Numbered from the stretch's first letter, positions 37,841 to 47,599 are shown. The stretch: 64,000 nt of DNA from Pseudomonas sp. CFII64 (GCF_000416235.1 NZ_ATLO01000009.1:24883-88882); one strand, 5' to 3'. Notes: generated from the letters alone by a model not told the origin. A program made the numbers and translations.

Positions 37841-37933
37841 GTAGGACCGGACTTGTCCGGGAAGACGTTGGGTCTGAGGAGCAATATCTTCAGCGCCTGC
37901 ACCGGCCTCTTCGGGGACAAGTCCCCTCCTACC
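37841..37933. repeat. Inverted REP pair after dxs
   Basis: A GTAGGACCGGACTTGTCCGG unit faces a GGGGACAAGTCCCCTCCTAC unit. The two arms belong to different REP subclasses, so this is a hybrid BIME. It lies between convergent dxs and the 139-residue membrane-protein gene. Confidence 0.75.
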
Positions 37934-37935
37934 AT

Positions 37936-38355
37936 TCAGCCCAGCTGCCGCGGTATCCGATACAGATACAGCAACACCACGCTGGATATCGCCAGCAATA
38001 CCAATGGCACCGCTTCCAGCCCGACGAACACGGCTGCGGCGGCAATCCACGCGGGCAGTCCGGCAGCGAGAAAGGCTTTGCCCCGGACAGCGGCGAGCTG
38101 ACGCCAGGCGGCGGCTTCTTCAGGGGTATCCAGTGCGGCCTCGGTAGCGATCAATGCGCGTTTGTAGGCACCGAACGGCTTGAGACTGACGAACATCGAC
38201 AGCAGTCCGGCGATAAACAACGGCATCGCCAGCACCAACGACATGGTTTTACTGGAGCCGAACAGCGCACTGGCGATCAGCAAAGGCGCCAGCGTCAGAA
38301 TCAATTGCCACCACCATGCCAGCGCCAGGCGGCGCCTCTGGTTGTTGCGAATCAC
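37936..38355 (-). CDS. Conserved membrane protein of unknown function
   Basis: The product is a 139-residue protein with four predicted membrane segments ([70 protein letters not shown]) and a soluble helical stretch between the second and third. I do not recognise a functional family. Its ATG overlaps the ribA stop (ATGA), so it is co-translated with ribA. Confidence 0.72.
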   Translation of the reverse strand: MIRNNQRRRLALAWWWQLILTLAPLLIASALFGSSKTMSLVLAMPLFIAGLLSMFVSLKPFGAYKRALIATEAALDTPEEAAAWRQLAAVRGKAFLAAGLPAWIAAAAVFVGLEAVPLVLLAISSVVLLYLYRIPRQLG

Positions 38356-38969
38356 GCGCGATCTGCCTCGCCTTGATGTTCATTGCCCATCATGTGGCCG
38401 AGTTTGCCGGCTTTGGTGGCCAGGTACAGTTTGTTGTGCGGGTTGTGGCCGGTATGCAGCGGCACGCGCTCGGCGACAGTGATGCCCATCTCGGTCAAGG
38501 CTTTGACCTTGCGCGGATTGTTGGTCATCAAGCGCAGGGACTCGACGCCCAGATGCTGCAGCATCGGCAGGCAAATCGCATAATCGCGCTGATCAGCCGC
38601 GAAGCCGAGACGTTCGTTGGCCTCCACGGTATCGGCACCGCCGTCCTGCAATTCGTAGGCGCGGATCTTGTTCAGCAGGCCAATGCCCCGGCCTTCCTGG
38701 CGCAGATACAGCAAAACGCCGCGACCTTCGGACGCGATGGCGCGCAAGGCGGCTTCGAGCTGGGAGCCGCAGTCGCAACGCTGACTGAACAAGGCATCGC
38801 CCGTCAGGCATTCGGAATGCACCCGACCGAGGACCGGAGCGCCATCGGACACGTCGCCGAGGCTCAAAACGAGATGTTCACGGCCCGTTGCAGACTCAAG
38901 AAAGCCGTGCATGGTGAATTGCGCAAACGGGGTTGGCAGCTTGGAAGCGGCGACAAATACGACGGGCAC
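38352..38969 (-). CDS. ribA: GTP cyclohydrolase II
   Basis: RibA opens GTP to begin riboflavin synthesis. The 205-residue protein has the three zinc cysteines in [24 protein letters not shown] and the catalytic [20 protein letters not shown] stretch. I use the GTG at 38969 ([16 protein letters not shown]), which has AGGAG six bases upstream and fits the family length; a start further upstream at 39008 adds 13 residues without its own signal. It supplies the activity that the C-terminal half of RibBA in this window seems to lack. Confidence 0.94.
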   Translation of the reverse strand: MPVVFVAASKLPTPFAQFTMHGFLESATGREHLVLSLGDVSDGAPVLGRVHSECLTGDALFSQRCDCGSQLEAALRAIASEGRGVLLYLRQEGRGIGLLNKIRAYELQDGGADTVEANERLGFAADQRDYAICLPMLQHLGVESLRLMTNNPRKVKALTEMGITVAERVPLHTGHNPHNKLYLATKAGKLGHMMGNEHQGEADRA

Positions 38970-39108
38970 CGGGTGCTCCTGATCAGTATGAGGACTGGAA
39001 ATTCGCAAGGCGGCATTGTAACAGCAGGTTCCTGCAGACGCTTAGGCTGAATTATCAGTCATACAGATCAGGAAGTTAGATCAATGCTTTAGGAAGATTC
39101 AGGAATAT

Positions 39109-39143
39109 GCGCCGCGCCCGACAATCGCCAGCACGCGGCGCAC
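39109..39143 (-). terminator. Candidate terminator downstream of pgpA
   Basis: TGCGCCGCG (39109-39117) pairs perfectly with CGCGGCGCA (39135-39143). On the minus strand it follows the pgpA stop by about 10 bases and is followed by TATTCCTG, a weak T tract. Confidence 0.5.
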
Positions 39144-39152
39144 TTGCGACCA

Positions 39153-39662
39153 TCAGATGAAGTGCCAACCCCAGACCAGAACCTGCATCGCCAGCCAGGC
39201 GAATACCCCGGCCAGCACATCGTCGAGCATGATGCCCACGCCGCCGTGCACATGCCGGTCGATCCAGTGGATCGGCCAAGGCTTGAGGATGTCGAAGAAG
39301 CGAAAGACCAGGAATCCCACCAACAGCCACACCCAGCCTTCGGGCACCAGCCATAACGTGATCCACATGCCGACCATTTCGTCCCAGACGATGCCTTCGT
39401 GGTCGTGGACCCCAAGGTCGTCGGCGACTTTGCCGCACAGCCAGAAGCCAAACAGCATGGTGATGCCGAGCATCAGCCAGTAGCCCCAGTCCGGCAGCAT
39501 TTGCCAGAGCGGAATGAACGGCACGGCGACGATGGAGCCCCAGGTTCCAGGCGCTTTGGGCAGTGTGCCGGAGCCGAAGCCGAATGCGAGGAAGTGCCAG
39601 GGATTGGTCCAGACCGACGGTGGAACGTGTTCCGCCGGGACCTGCTTAGGATGATCTGTCAC
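39153..39662 (-). CDS. pgpA: Phosphatidylglycerophosphatase A
   Basis: PgpA dephosphorylates phosphatidylglycerol phosphate in the inner membrane. The 169-residue protein shows AFGFGSGTLPKAPGTWGSIVA, the HDHEGIVWDEMVGMWITL motif with acidic metal ligands, and DDVLAGVFAWLAMQ, all family signatures. The start is a GTG at 39662 overlapping the thiL stop (GTGA), preceded by GGAG; the longer frame lies inside thiL. Confidence 0.93.
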   Translation of the reverse strand: MTDHPKQVPAEHVPPSVWTNPWHFLAFGFGSGTLPKAPGTWGSIVAVPFIPLWQMLPDWGYWLMLGITMLFGFWLCGKVADDLGVHDHEGIVWDEMVGMWITLWLVPEGWVWLLVGFLVFRFFDILKPWPIHWIDRHVHGGVGIMLDDVLAGVFAWLAMQVLVWGWHFI

Positions 39663-40624
39663 CGTATCTCCCGAAAATGTTGATAGCCGCGAGTCAGGAC
39701 GGGAATGTCCTGCCCATTGGCGTCGATCAGCGCCACGCCCTCGCCCGCTTCGACACGGCCAATGACTTGCACCGGCCAACCGGCCTCTTGCAAACCTGTC
39801 AAATGCTGCGCCGGTAGCGTAAAGGCCAGCACATAATCATCACCGCCACTGAGCGCCGCCTGTTGCGCGGCCTGCAAGCCAGACAACCTCATCAGTTGCT
39901 CCGACAGCGGCAGTAAATCCTGCTCGACCAGCAAACGCACCCCGGAGGCCAGCGCGATATGTCCGCAATCGGCCAGAAGGCCGTCTGAAATATCCAACGC
40001 GGCTGTAGCCTTGCCGCGTAATGCCTGCCCAAGCGCGATTTGCGGCTGGGGCGACCAATAGCGCGCCAATAAATACTCTGCGGTAGACGCCTCAACCTCG
40101 CGCTCGTTCAACACCAGGGCCAAAGCGCCCGCGCCATCGCCCAACGGACCGCCGACACACAGCAGATCGCCCGGCTGCGCGCCGCTGCGGATCAAGGCCT
40201 GACCCGCCGGCACGCGACCGAAAACCGTCAGCGTCAGGCTCAACGGCCCGCGCGTCGTATCGCCACCCACTAAACCTAATCCACAGCTCTGCGCCATGAC
40301 GTTCAGACCGCGAGCGAACGCCTGCAGCCAGTCGGCCTGGACTTCCGGCAGGGTCAGGGCAAGGGTAAATGCAACGGGTGTGGCACCCATGGCCGCCAGG
40401 TCGCTGGCAGAAACCGCAAGTGCGCGTTGGCCTAGCAGGAATGGGTCGCACACTGCGGGGAAATGCACCCCGGCAACCAGGGTATCGGTGGAAATCGCCA
40501 ACTGCTCACCGGGCGGCAGCGTCAGCAAGGCGCAGTCGTCACCGATCCCCAAAGCGACACCCTCACCCGCCTGTGCACAAGGCGCAGCGGCGAAGTAATT
40601 GCGGATCAGCTCGAACTCGCCCAT
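39659..40624 (-). CDS. thiL: Thiamine-monophosphate kinase
   Basis: ThiL phosphorylates thiamine monophosphate to the active diphosphate. The 321-residue protein has GIGDDCALLTLPPG and STDTLVAGVHFP at the N-terminus, GLGLVGGDTTRGPLSLTLTVFG, and LDISDGLLADCGHIA, all diagnostic. The ATG at 40624 begins the conserved MGEFELI start. It is followed by the overlapping pgpA gene; a REP unit separates it from nusB upstream. Confidence 0.95.
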   Translation of the reverse strand: MGEFELIRNYFAAAPCAQAGEGVALGIGDDCALLTLPPGEQLAISTDTLVAGVHFPAVCDPFLLGQRALAVSASDLAAMGATPVAFTLALTLPEVQADWLQAFARGLNVMAQSCGLGLVGGDTTRGPLSLTLTVFGRVPAGQALIRSGAQPGDLLCVGGPLGDGAGALALVLNEREVEASTAEYLLARYWSPQPQIALGQALRGKATAALDISDGLLADCGHIALASGVRLLVEQDLLPLSEQLMRLSGLQAAQQAALSGGDDYVLAFTLPAQHLTGLQEAGWPVQVIGRVEAGEGVALIDANGQDIPVLTRGYQHFREIR

Positions 40625-40659
40625 TTCAATCTCGTCGTCCAGTGCCGTGGTCGCCTTCC

Positions 40660-40745
40660 GTAGGAGCCAACTTGTTGGCGATAGCGTCAGGTCAGCCAAT
40701 TCATCCTCGGCCGATCAACCGCATCGCGGACAAGTCCCCTCCTAC
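40660..40745. repeat. REP units between thiL and nusB
   Basis: GTAGGAGCCAACTTGTTGGC at 40660-40679 and GCGGACAAGTCCCCTCCTAC, ending at 40745, form an imperfect inverted pair of two REP subclasses. It sits inside what would otherwise be a continuous nusB-thiL-pgpA transcript and may partly insulate the two halves. Confidence 0.65.
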
Positions 40746-40760
40746 GGGGCCTCACTGGTT

Positions 40761-41258
40761 CTAGCGCTTGTGCGCCTTGACTTCGACTTCACGCAAGCGC
40801 GGAGCCAGCTTGTCCAGCACGCCATTGACGAACTTGTGGCCGTCAGTGGAGCCGTAGACTTTGGCCAGCTCGATGCCTTCGTTGATCACGACGCGGTAAG
40901 GCACATCGATGCGCTTGAGCAGCTCGTAGGTGGACAGGCGCAGGATCGCCAGTTCAACCGGGTCGAGTTCTTCGATGGTGATGTCCAGGCATGGCGCCAG
41001 CACCGCATCGATCTCGTCCTTGTTGGTCGGCACGCCGCGCAACAGCTCGCTGAAATAGGCGCCATCGACGCTTTTGAAATCGTTGTCGACGCGGAACTGC
41101 GCCTCGATTTCATTCAGCGAATGACCTGCCATGTGCCATTGATACAGAGCCTGGGTAGCCATCTGGCGCGCTTCGCGACGCTTGGCACTCTTGCTCTTGG
41201 CAACTTCCGGCGACTTTTCTTCGCGGGGGTTGAACTGATCGGTATCGTCAGAAATCAC
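40761..41258 (-). CDS. nusB: Transcription antitermination factor
   Basis: NusB binds NusE and boxA RNA in rRNA antitermination. The 165-residue helical protein has [33 protein letters not shown] and [36 protein letters not shown], the family core. It starts with GTG at 41258, overlapping the ribH stop (GTGA). Confidence 0.95.
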   Translation of the reverse strand: MISDDTDQFNPREEKSPEVAKSKSAKRREARQMATQALYQWHMAGHSLNEIEAQFRVDNDFKSVDGAYFSELLRGVPTNKDEIDAVLAPCLDITIEELDPVELAILRLSTYELLKRIDVPYRVVINEGIELAKVYGSTDGHKFVNGVLDKLAPRLREVEVKAHKR

Positions 41259-41731
41259 TTGGCCTCCAACTGCGCCAGCAGGCTAACCATTTCAAGGGCG
41301 GACAACGCAGCTTCTGCGCCTTTGTTGCCAGCCTTGGTGCCGGAACGCTCGATGGCTTGCTCGATGGAATCAACGGTCAGCACGCCGAAGGCGACCGGAA
41401 TACCGAATTCCATGGAAACCTGAGACAGGCCTTTGACGCATTCGCCAGCCACGTATTCAAAGTGTGGAGTACCACCACGAATGACGGCGCCCAAAGCAAC
41501 GATGGCGGCGTATTCGCTCAGTTGCGCAACTTTCTGCACAACCAGCGGAATTTCGAAGGCACCCGGCGCGCGGATGATGGTGATGTCGCTTTCGCTCACG
41601 CCATGGCGAACCAGGGCATCAACGGCACCGCTCACCAGACTTTCCACGACAAAGCTGTTGAAACGGCCTACCACAAGGGCATAGCGACCTTGGGGGGCGA
41701 TGAAGGTACCTTCGATGGTCTTCAGGGTCAT
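41255..41731 (-). CDS. ribH: 6,7-Dimethyl-8-ribityllumazine synthase
   Basis: RibH makes the lumazine precursor of riboflavin. The 158-residue protein has [21 protein letters not shown], the [16 protein letters not shown] substrate loop and [17 protein letters not shown] with the catalytic His. The ATG at 41731 fits the family; an earlier start at 41758 is not needed. Confidence 0.95.
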   Translation of the reverse strand: MTLKTIEGTFIAPQGRYALVVGRFNSFVVESLVSGAVDALVRHGVSESDITIIRAPGAFEIPLVVQKVAQLSEYAAIVALGAVIRGGTPHFEYVAGECVKGLSQVSMEFGIPVAFGVLTVDSIEQAIERSGTKAGNKGAEAALSALEMVSLLAQLEAK

Positions 41732-41863
41732 TCGGGTGAGTCTCGTCTTAAAGAGCAAGCACGCCTTGGCGGCGGACTTTGGGATTTTAGGTCACGAATC
41801 GCAACTGTAAGGGCGAAAGCTGCAGACACTTTGCGTGTCTGGCGGCAAACGCCCTGCCGGTAT

Positions 41864-42955
41864 TTATTCGGAGGGCACGTATTCTACAACTTCCAGATCG
41901 AAACCGGATATCGCATTGAACTTCATTGGTGAACTCATCAGGCGCATTTTACGCACGCCCAGGTCCCGAAGGATCTGCGAACCCGCGCCGACGGTGCTGT
42001 ACGTGGTCGGCGACTTGATCGGCAACTGCTCGGCGGTTTCGCGAATATGCGCGAGCAAAACGTCGCCATCGAGCGGGTGACCGAGCAACAGCACGACACC
42101 GCTGCCCGCCTCGGAGACCGCAGACATAGCGGCGCGCAGGCTCCAGCGGCCGGGCTGCTTGACCATCAACAGGTCGCGCAGCGGGTCCATGTTATGCACC
42201 CGCACCAGCGTCGGTTCATCGGCGCAAATCTTGCCCAGGGTCAGCGCCAGGTGCACATCGCCTTCCACCGAATCGCGGTAGGTCACCAGGTTGAACTGGC
42301 CCAGTTCGCTGTCCATCGGCTGCTCGGCAATCCGCTGAACGGTACGTTCGTGGATCATCCGGTAGTGAATCAGGTCGGCAATGGTGCCGATCTTGATGCC
42401 GTGTTCGGCGGCAAAGGTTTCCAGCTCGGCGCGACGGGACATGGTGCCGTCGTCGTTCATGACTTCACAGATCACGCCGCTGGCTTCAAAACCGGCCATG
42501 CGCGCCAGGTCGCAGGCAGCTTCGGTGTGACCGGCGCGGGACAGCGTGCCGCCCGCCTGAGCCATCAACGGGAAAATGTGGCCGGGGCTGACGATGTCTT
42601 CGGCCCGGGCGTCCTTGGCAGCAGCCGCTTGCACGGTGCGCGCGCGGTCGGCAGCGGAGATGCCGGTGGTCACGCCTTCGGCGGCTTCGATGGACACAGT
42701 GAACTTGGTGCCGAAACCGGAACCGTTGCGGGGCGCCATCAACGGCAGCTTGAGGGTCTCGCAACGCTCGCGGGTCATGGGCATGCAGATCAGCCCACGG
42801 GCGTGTTTGGCCATGAAGTTGATGTGCTCGGCCTTCACGCATTCGGCGGCCATGATCAGATCGCCTTCGTTCTCACGATCTTCGTCATCCATGAGGATGA
42901 CCATCTTGCCTTGGCGAATGTCTTCAACCAGTTCTTCAATGCTGTTGAGCGCCAC
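41864..42955 (-). CDS. ribBA: 3,4-Dihydroxy-2-butanone-4-phosphate synthase with degenerate GTP cyclohydrolase II domain
   Basis: The 363-residue RibBA-type protein has an active-looking N-terminal DHBP synthase (residues 1-205: DDEDRENEGDLIMAAE acidic motif, SRAGHTEAACDLARMAG). The C-terminal half aligns with GTP cyclohydrolase II but lacks the three zinc cysteines and the RQEGRGIG catalytic segment, so only RibB activity is expected; a true RibA is encoded at 38.4-39.0 kb. The GTG at 42955 with AAGGGGG just upstream is the likely start; the 12-codon extension into ribC is not supported. No FMN riboswitch is visible upstream. Confidence 0.9.
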   Translation of the reverse strand: MALNSIEELVEDIRQGKMVILMDDEDRENEGDLIMAAECVKAEHINFMAKHARGLICMPMTRERCETLKLPLMAPRNGSGFGTKFTVSIEAAEGVTTGISAADRARTVQAAAAKDARAEDIVSPGHIFPLMAQAGGTLSRAGHTEAACDLARMAGFEASGVICEVMNDDGTMSRRAELETFAAEHGIKIGTIADLIHYRMIHERTVQRIAEQPMDSELGQFNLVTYRDSVEGDVHLALTLGKICADEPTLVRVHNMDPLRDLLMVKQPGRWSLRAAMSAVSEAGSGVVLLLGHPLDGDVLLAHIRETAEQLPIKSPTTYSTVGAGSQILRDLGVRKMRLMSSPMKFNAISGFDLEVVEYVPSE

Positions 42956-42971
42956 GTGGCACCCCCTTGAT

Positions 42972-43643
42972 TCAGGATTTGAGGTAGCCATTGGCGGCCA
43001 GAAAGCTTTCGGTGATGGTGCCAGCCTGCCCTTTACTGGAGTCGGCGGCCTTGTCGCCCATCAACAGACGCTCCAGATAACGCGCCAGCAGGTCCACTTC
43101 CAGATTCACCTTACGGCCCGCGCGGTAGTCGGACATGATGGTTTCAGCCAGGGTGTGCGGCACGATGGTCAGTTCGAATTCGGCGCCATCGACGGCGTTC
43201 ACGGTCAGGCTGGTGCCATCGACCGTGATCGAGCCCTTATGGGAAATGTATTTGGCCAGCTCGCGCGGGGCGCGGACGCGGAATTGAATCGCCCGGGCGT
43301 TTTCTTCACGGGACAGGATTTCGCCGACGCCATCCACGTGGCCGCTGACCAGATGCCCGCCCAGACGCGTTGTCGGCGTCAAAGCCTTCTCCAGATTGAC
43401 GCGGCTGCCAGGCTTGAGATCGACCATGGCCGTCACGTCGAGGGTTTCGCGGCTCACGTCAGCCCAGAAACCGTCGCCCGGCAGCTCGACCGCAGTCAGG
43501 CAAACGCCATTGACCGCGATGCTGTCGCCCAGCTTGACGTCGCCCAGATCGAGCTTGCCGGTCTCCACATAAACGCGGACATCGCCGCCTTTAGGGGTCA
43601 TGGCGCGGATGCTGCCGATGGATTCGATGATGCCGGTAAACAT
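42972..43643 (-). CDS. ribC: Riboflavin synthase alpha chain
   Basis: This enzyme dismutates two lumazines to riboflavin. The 223-residue sequence shows the internal duplication typical of the family: MFTGIIESIGSI with GDSIAVNGVCLTAVEL in the first half and LVSGHVDGVGEI with GSITVDGTSLTVNAV in the second. The pseudomonad gene is often called ribC or ribE. It lies in the ribD-ribC-ribBA-ribH-nusB series. Confidence 0.95.
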   Translation of the reverse strand: MFTGIIESIGSIRAMTPKGGDVRVYVETGKLDLGDVKLGDSIAVNGVCLTAVELPGDGFWADVSRETLDVTAMVDLKPGSRVNLEKALTPTTRLGGHLVSGHVDGVGEILSREENARAIQFRVRAPRELAKYISHKGSITVDGTSLTVNAVDGAEFELTIVPHTLAETIMSDYRAGRKVNLEVDLLARYLERLLMGDKAADSSKGQAGTITESFLAANGYLKS

Positions 43644-43691
43644 GGGGTCCTCCAGGAAACTAAAGCCTGTGCGCTGAGCGAAAGGCCAAAA

Positions 43692-44837
43692 TTATACGCC
43701 CGGTAGCGGCGCGGGTATCGCTGTGACTCGCCAGTCATTGCCGACTGCGCGCATTTCGACAATATTCAGCTCCAGCGCTTCGCTCATCTGCGCCAGTGGC
43801 AGGTCGAGCAGCGGGCGGGCCGAAGAGCCGAGAAACTTGCCCGCGATAAAAATCTGAAACTCATCCACCAGCCCAAGGCGTGTGAACGCCCCGGCCAGAC
43901 GCGGACCCGCTTCGATCAACACGTCATTGGCACCACGGACGGCCAATTCGACCAGCAACCTGCGCAAATCAACATGCCCGTCGGCACCCGCCAGCGCCAA
44001 CATGTCATGGCCTTCGTCGTGATAGCGCTCCCGGGCCGACGCTGCGGCGCACGTCGCGACCAAGGCATGATCGGCCTGAAAAAAAGGCGCGCTCAACGGC
44101 ACGCGCAAGCGGCCATCGATCAATACGCGCAGCGGCGGACGGGTCATCGCCAAGGCGGTCAATTCGGCGTTCAGGCCCAGCTCGTCAGGACGCACGGTCA
44201 AGCGCGCGTTGTCCGCCAACACCGTGTCCGCACCGGTCAACACCACACTCGACTGCGCGCGCAGACGCTGCACGGCCGAACGCGCTTGCGGGCCGGTAAT
44301 CCACTGGCTCTCGCCGCTGGCCATGGCCGTGCGACCGTCGAGACTCATGGCCATTTTGACCCGCACGTAAGGCAGGCCTTTTTCCATGCGCTTCAAAAAG
44401 CCTTTATTCAATGCTCGGGCTTCGCTGTCCAGCACGCCGCTCTGCACCGCAATCCCGGCGCCCATCAAGCGCAGCAGGCCGCGACCGGCGACATCGGGAT
44501 TGGGGTCTTGCATGGCGGCGACCACCCGCGCGACACCGGCGTTGATCAGCGCGTCGGCGCAGGGCGGCGTGCGCCCGTGATGACTGCACGGCTCAAGGGT
44601 GACGTAAGCGGTCGCGCCTCGGGCCTTGTCGCCCGCATGCAGCAGCGCGTGGACCTCGGCATGAGGTTCGCCCGCCCGAGCGTGCCAGCCTTCACCGACA
44701 ATCTGCCCGTCGCGCACGATGACGCAGCCAACCCGTGGATTGGGATGCGTGGAATAGATGCCTTTGCGCGCCAGTTCCAGCGCGCGGGCCATGTAATGGG
44801 TGTCCAGAGCGTTTTGCTCAGTCAACGGGGCGCTCAC
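43692..44837 (-). CDS. ribD: Bifunctional pyrimidine deaminase/reductase
   Basis: RibD carries out steps two and three of riboflavin synthesis. The 381-residue protein has an N-terminal zinc deaminase ([32 protein letters not shown]) and a C-terminal reductase ([25 protein letters not shown]). It starts with GTG at 44837, overlapping the nrdR stop (GTGA), so nrdR and the rib genes form one transcript as in many gamma-proteobacteria. Confidence 0.94.
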   Translation of the reverse strand: MSAPLTEQNALDTHYMARALELARKGIYSTHPNPRVGCVIVRDGQIVGEGWHARAGEPHAEVHALLHAGDKARGATAYVTLEPCSHHGRTPPCADALINAGVARVVAAMQDPNPDVAGRGLLRLMGAGIAVQSGVLDSEARALNKGFLKRMEKGLPYVRVKMAMSLDGRTAMASGESQWITGPQARSAVQRLRAQSSVVLTGADTVLADNARLTVRPDELGLNAELTALAMTRPPLRVLIDGRLRVPLSAPFFQADHALVATCAAASARERYHDEGHDMLALAGADGHVDLRRLLVELAVRGANDVLIEAGPRLAGAFTRLGLVDEFQIFIAGKFLGSSARPLLDLPLAQMSEALELNIVEMRAVGNDWRVTAIPAPLPGV

Positions 44838-45298
44838 TCTTTGATCGGCTCGCGAGCCAGGCGGTCGATTTCTTCGCGAAACTCGTTGAGATCCTGAAAG
44901 CGTTTATAGACCGAGGCGAAGCGGATGTACGCCACTTCATCGAGCTTCTGCAATTCAGCCATGACCAGCTCGCCGACCACCAGGGATTTGACTTCGCGCT
45001 CGCCGGTCGCACGCAGCTTGTGCTTGATGTGCACCAGCGCGGCTTCCAGGCGCTCGACGCTGACCGGCCGCTTTTCAAGGGCTCGCTGCATACCGGCGCG
45101 CAGTTTTTCATCGTCGAACGGCTGACGGCTGCCGTCTTGCTTGATCAGGCGCGGCAACACCAGTTCGGCAGTCTCGAACGTCGTGAAGCGCTCACCGCAA
45201 GCCAGGCATTCGCGACGGCGACGTACCTGTTCACCTTCAGCAACAAGGCGTGAGTCGATGACTTTGGTGTCGTTGGCACCGCAGAAGGGACAGTGCAT
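44834..45298 (-). CDS. nrdR: Ribonucleotide reductase repressor
   Basis: NrdR binds NrdR boxes in nrd promoters in response to ATP/dATP. The 154-residue protein has the zinc ribbon ([13 protein letters not shown] with [17 protein letters not shown]; Cys3, Cys6, Cys31, Cys34) and an ATP-cone domain starting [17 protein letters not shown]. The ATG at 45298 is the conserved start; longer frames read through the promoter region. The 200 bases to 45502 show no other gene. Confidence 0.96.
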   Translation of the reverse strand: MHCPFCGANDTKVIDSRLVAEGEQVRRRRECLACGERFTTFETAELVLPRLIKQDGSRQPFDDEKLRAGMQRALEKRPVSVERLEAALVHIKHKLRATGEREVKSLVVGELVMAELQKLDEVAYIRFASVYKRFQDLNEFREEIDRLAREPIKE

Positions 45299-45502
45299 GG
45301 TCGCAGGCAACAAAAATAGGAAGGGCCGCCATGGTAGCGCATCCCGCAGGCAAGACAAGTCTTGGCCTTTGCGGTATATAGACGCGCAGAGCACGCGGTG
45401 TTCAGTAATACTGCCTGCGATACGACATTTTTAACCTCCCGTCAGCGATGAATGAACGGTTCCTTTGGCCGTCCTTCATATAAGTATTTGTTGGAGCTGT
45501 TC

Positions 45503-45955
45503 ATGACGCTACGACCGTTTCTCTTGCTCGGCCTCGTCGGGCTGCTCGCTGCGTGCAGCAGTAATGAAGCCGCCAAACCGGCCCCGGCCAAGGCTGTTAC
45601 CGCACCCGTCAGCAAAGCCCCGGCTGGCCCGGAACCGCTGCTGCCTTACCAGCGCGAACTCAGCGGCCAATTGCTGGGCGTGCCCGCCGGTGCCGAAGTC
45701 GAACTGGCGTTGCTGGTCATCGACAATCAGGGCCGCCCGCAAAAGCTGCTGACCAGCACCAAGCTGGCCGGCAACAATCAGTCCCTGCCGTTCCAGCTGC
45801 GTTTCAATCCAGAGGCCTTTCCAGCCGGCGCGCGGGTTGAACTGCGCGGGCGGGCGAGCAAATCCGGGCAATTGATCCTGCACCTGCCGTCGGTGCAGAT
45901 TCAGCAACCGACCACACAGGCGTTGGGTCAGCTGCAATTCGAACCGGCGCCTTGA
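45503..45955 (+). CDS. YbaY-like lipoprotein
   Basis: The 150-residue lipoprotein has lipobox GLLAAC (Cys16), a flexible Ala/Pro/Lys linker (SSNEAAKPAPAKAVTAPVSKAPAG) and a beta-rich domain LSGQLLGVPAGAEVELALLVIDNQGRPQKLLTSTKLAGNNQSLPFQLRF resembling the YbaY/YscW-type pilotin-like domain. Function unknown. TTGGAG lies 7-8 bases before the ATG at 45503; the earlier start at 45452 would spoil the signal peptide. Confidence 0.75.
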   Translation: MTLRPFLLLGLVGLLAACSSNEAAKPAPAKAVTAPVSKAPAGPEPLLPYQRELSGQLLGVPAGAEVELALLVIDNQGRPQKLLTSTKLAGNNQSLPFQLRFNPEAFPAGARVELRGRASKSGQLILHLPSVQIQQPTTQALGQLQFEPAP

Positions 45956-46257
45956 TACCGCAGCGTCTGGGGCCTGTTCAGATAACCATCTGAATTTGGG
46001 CTCATCCCGTTGGACCGGCTTTAGCCGGGAGCAGGTGCGGTAAGCGTCATACCTTGTTCCCGTTGGACCGGCTTTAGCCGGGAGCAGGTCGGTACATTCG
46101 CAGCATTGGCGTCGTCAGGCCTTCCGCCCTCCCGGTTGAAGCCGGTCCTGCGCAGCGCGGTAAGCGTCACAGTCGCCACCGCGAATTTTCACACCGCTTT
46201 GCGCAATCCCACGCGCCCTTTATAGTTGGCGGCATTCAGATTCCCCCGAGACTCGCA
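45956..46257. repeat. Intergenic tandem REP array
   Basis: Within 46008-46151 there are two direct copies of a unit CCCGTTGGACCGGCTTTAGC separated by about 50 bases, then an inverted copy ending GGTTGAAGCCGGTCCTGCG. The phrase GCGGTAAGCGTCA also repeats around the units, showing duplication of unit plus spacer. No gene. The trxA-like gene promoter probably lies in the last 100 bases. Confidence 0.75.
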
Positions 46258-47130
46258 ATGAACCAGGAAACCTCCTACATCTTCGACGCCACTGATGCGA
46301 CCTTCCAACAGCTGGTCATCGACAAGTCGTTCGACCAACCCGTGCTGGTGGATTTCTGGGCTGAGTGGTGTGCGCCGTGCAAGGTGCTGATGCCGCTGCT
46401 GGCAAAAATCACCGAGCAATACCAGGGCGAGTTGCTGTTGGTCAAAGTCGACTGCGACGCCGAGCAAGACATCGTTGCCCGCTTCGGTATCCGCAGCCTG
46501 CCCACCGTGGTGTTGTTCAAGGATGGTCAGCCCATCGACGGATTTACCGGTGCACAGCCTGAATCGGAGATTCGCAAGATTCTCGATCAGCACGTGGTCA
46601 TGCCTGCCCCCGTTGCCGCCGACCCGCTGAAACTGGCTCAGGAGATGTTCGCCGAAAGTCATTTCGCCGAAGCCGAGGCCGCGCTGCAACAGTTGCTGAC
46701 CGAAGACAACACCAACGCCGCGGCGCTGATTCTGTATGCGCGCTGCCTGGCCGAGCGGGGTGAACTGGACGAAGCCCGCGCAGTGCTGGATGCCGTCAGC
46801 GGTGACGAGCATAAAGCGGAGCTGGCCGGCGCCCGTGCGCAGCTGACCTTCCTGGCCGAAGCCAAAGCCTTCCCGGACGCCGCCGACCTCAAGGCCCGGA
46901 TCGCGCAGAACCCGCAGGACGACGAAGCCGTGCATCAACTGGCAATTCAGCAGCTCGCCCGCCAGCAGTACGAGGCGGCGCTGGACGGTCTGCTGAAGCT
47001 GTTCATTCGCAACCGTAACTACGCCGACGGCTTGCCGCACAAGACGTTGCTGCAAGTGTTCGACCTGCTGGGCAACGATCACCCGCTGGTCACGGCCTAC
47101 CGCCGCAAGCTGTTCGCTGCGCTGTACTAG
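46258..47130 (+). CDS. CnoX/YbbN-type thioredoxin-TPR chaperedoxin
   Basis: The 290-residue protein has a thioredoxin domain (about 10-115) with a classical WCAPC active site (DFWAEWCAPCKVLMPLL) and a C-terminal TPR region (about 125-290). E. coli CnoX/YbbN, which protects unfolded proteins during chlorine stress and hands them to GroEL, has the same layout but lacks WCxxC, so the Pseudomonas form should also be redox-active. It is cytoplasmic with no signal peptide and appears to be monocistronic. Confidence 0.88.
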   Translation: MNQETSYIFDATDATFQQLVIDKSFDQPVLVDFWAEWCAPCKVLMPLLAKITEQYQGELLLVKVDCDAEQDIVARFGIRSLPTVVLFKDGQPIDGFTGAQPESEIRKILDQHVVMPAPVAADPLKLAQEMFAESHFAEAEAALQQLLTEDNTNAAALILYARCLAERGELDEARAVLDAVSGDEHKAELAGARAQLTFLAEAKAFPDAADLKARIAQNPQDDEAVHQLAIQQLARQQYEAALDGLLKLFIRNRNYADGLPHKTLLQVFDLLGNDHPLVTAYRRKLFAALY

Positions 47131-47153
47131 TCGTTCCAGCTTATTCCTTCCAG

Positions 47154-47495
47154 CTATTCCTTCCAGATATAGAGCGGCGCATCCTGGCCGCTCTCGACCT
47201 TGACCTGCGCGTTGTGGCGCAAGCGCACCAACAAGCGCTTGCCCGCCGCCGTGCTGCCGGTCAGGCCTTCCAGTTGATCAAGCAGTTCCGGGCCGTTCAT
47301 TTGCCCCGCCTTGCGCAGCAGGTCCTGAGCGATCTGCCACAGCGCATCGTCCTGAGTCACCGGTTTGCTGTCGGCCACCGCCGCTTCGGGTTTGGCGGCC
47401 TTGAGTTGCGCGCCCAGCTGCGCCCAATCGCCTTCGTCCAGCTCCAGGGTCAAATCCACCGGCCAATCACCGACGGTTCCGCGTATACGCAACAT
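47154..47495 (-). CDS. Conserved protein of unknown function
   Basis: A 113-residue protein beginning MLRIRGTVGDWPVDLTLELDEGDWAQLGAQLK, with a small beta-rich N-terminus, a polar linker, a helical middle (DALWQIAQDLLRKAGQMNGPELLDQLEGL) and a basic C-terminus (GKRLLVRLRHNAQVKVESG). I do not recognise a family. GAGGAAA lies just upstream of the ATG at 47495; the longer frame to 47636 is not supported. It is convergent with the thioredoxin gene. Confidence 0.75.
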   Translation of the reverse strand: MLRIRGTVGDWPVDLTLELDEGDWAQLGAQLKAAKPEAAVADSKPVTQDDALWQIAQDLLRKAGQMNGPELLDQLEGLTGSTAAGKRLLVRLRHNAQVKVESGQDAPLYIWKE

Positions 47496-47599
47496 GGGGG
47501 TTTCCTCATTTTTTGCTGGGGGACATGCTCGCATAGATTCTGTGCCTGCTTGATGGATCTTCATTGCCTGAACCACCGCCTTCGCGAGCGAGCTCGCTT

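Noticed and set aside
41732..45500. Possible FMN riboswitch for the rib genes
   Set aside because: Gaps in front of ribD, ribC, ribBA and ribH are short or lack the conserved RFN stems.
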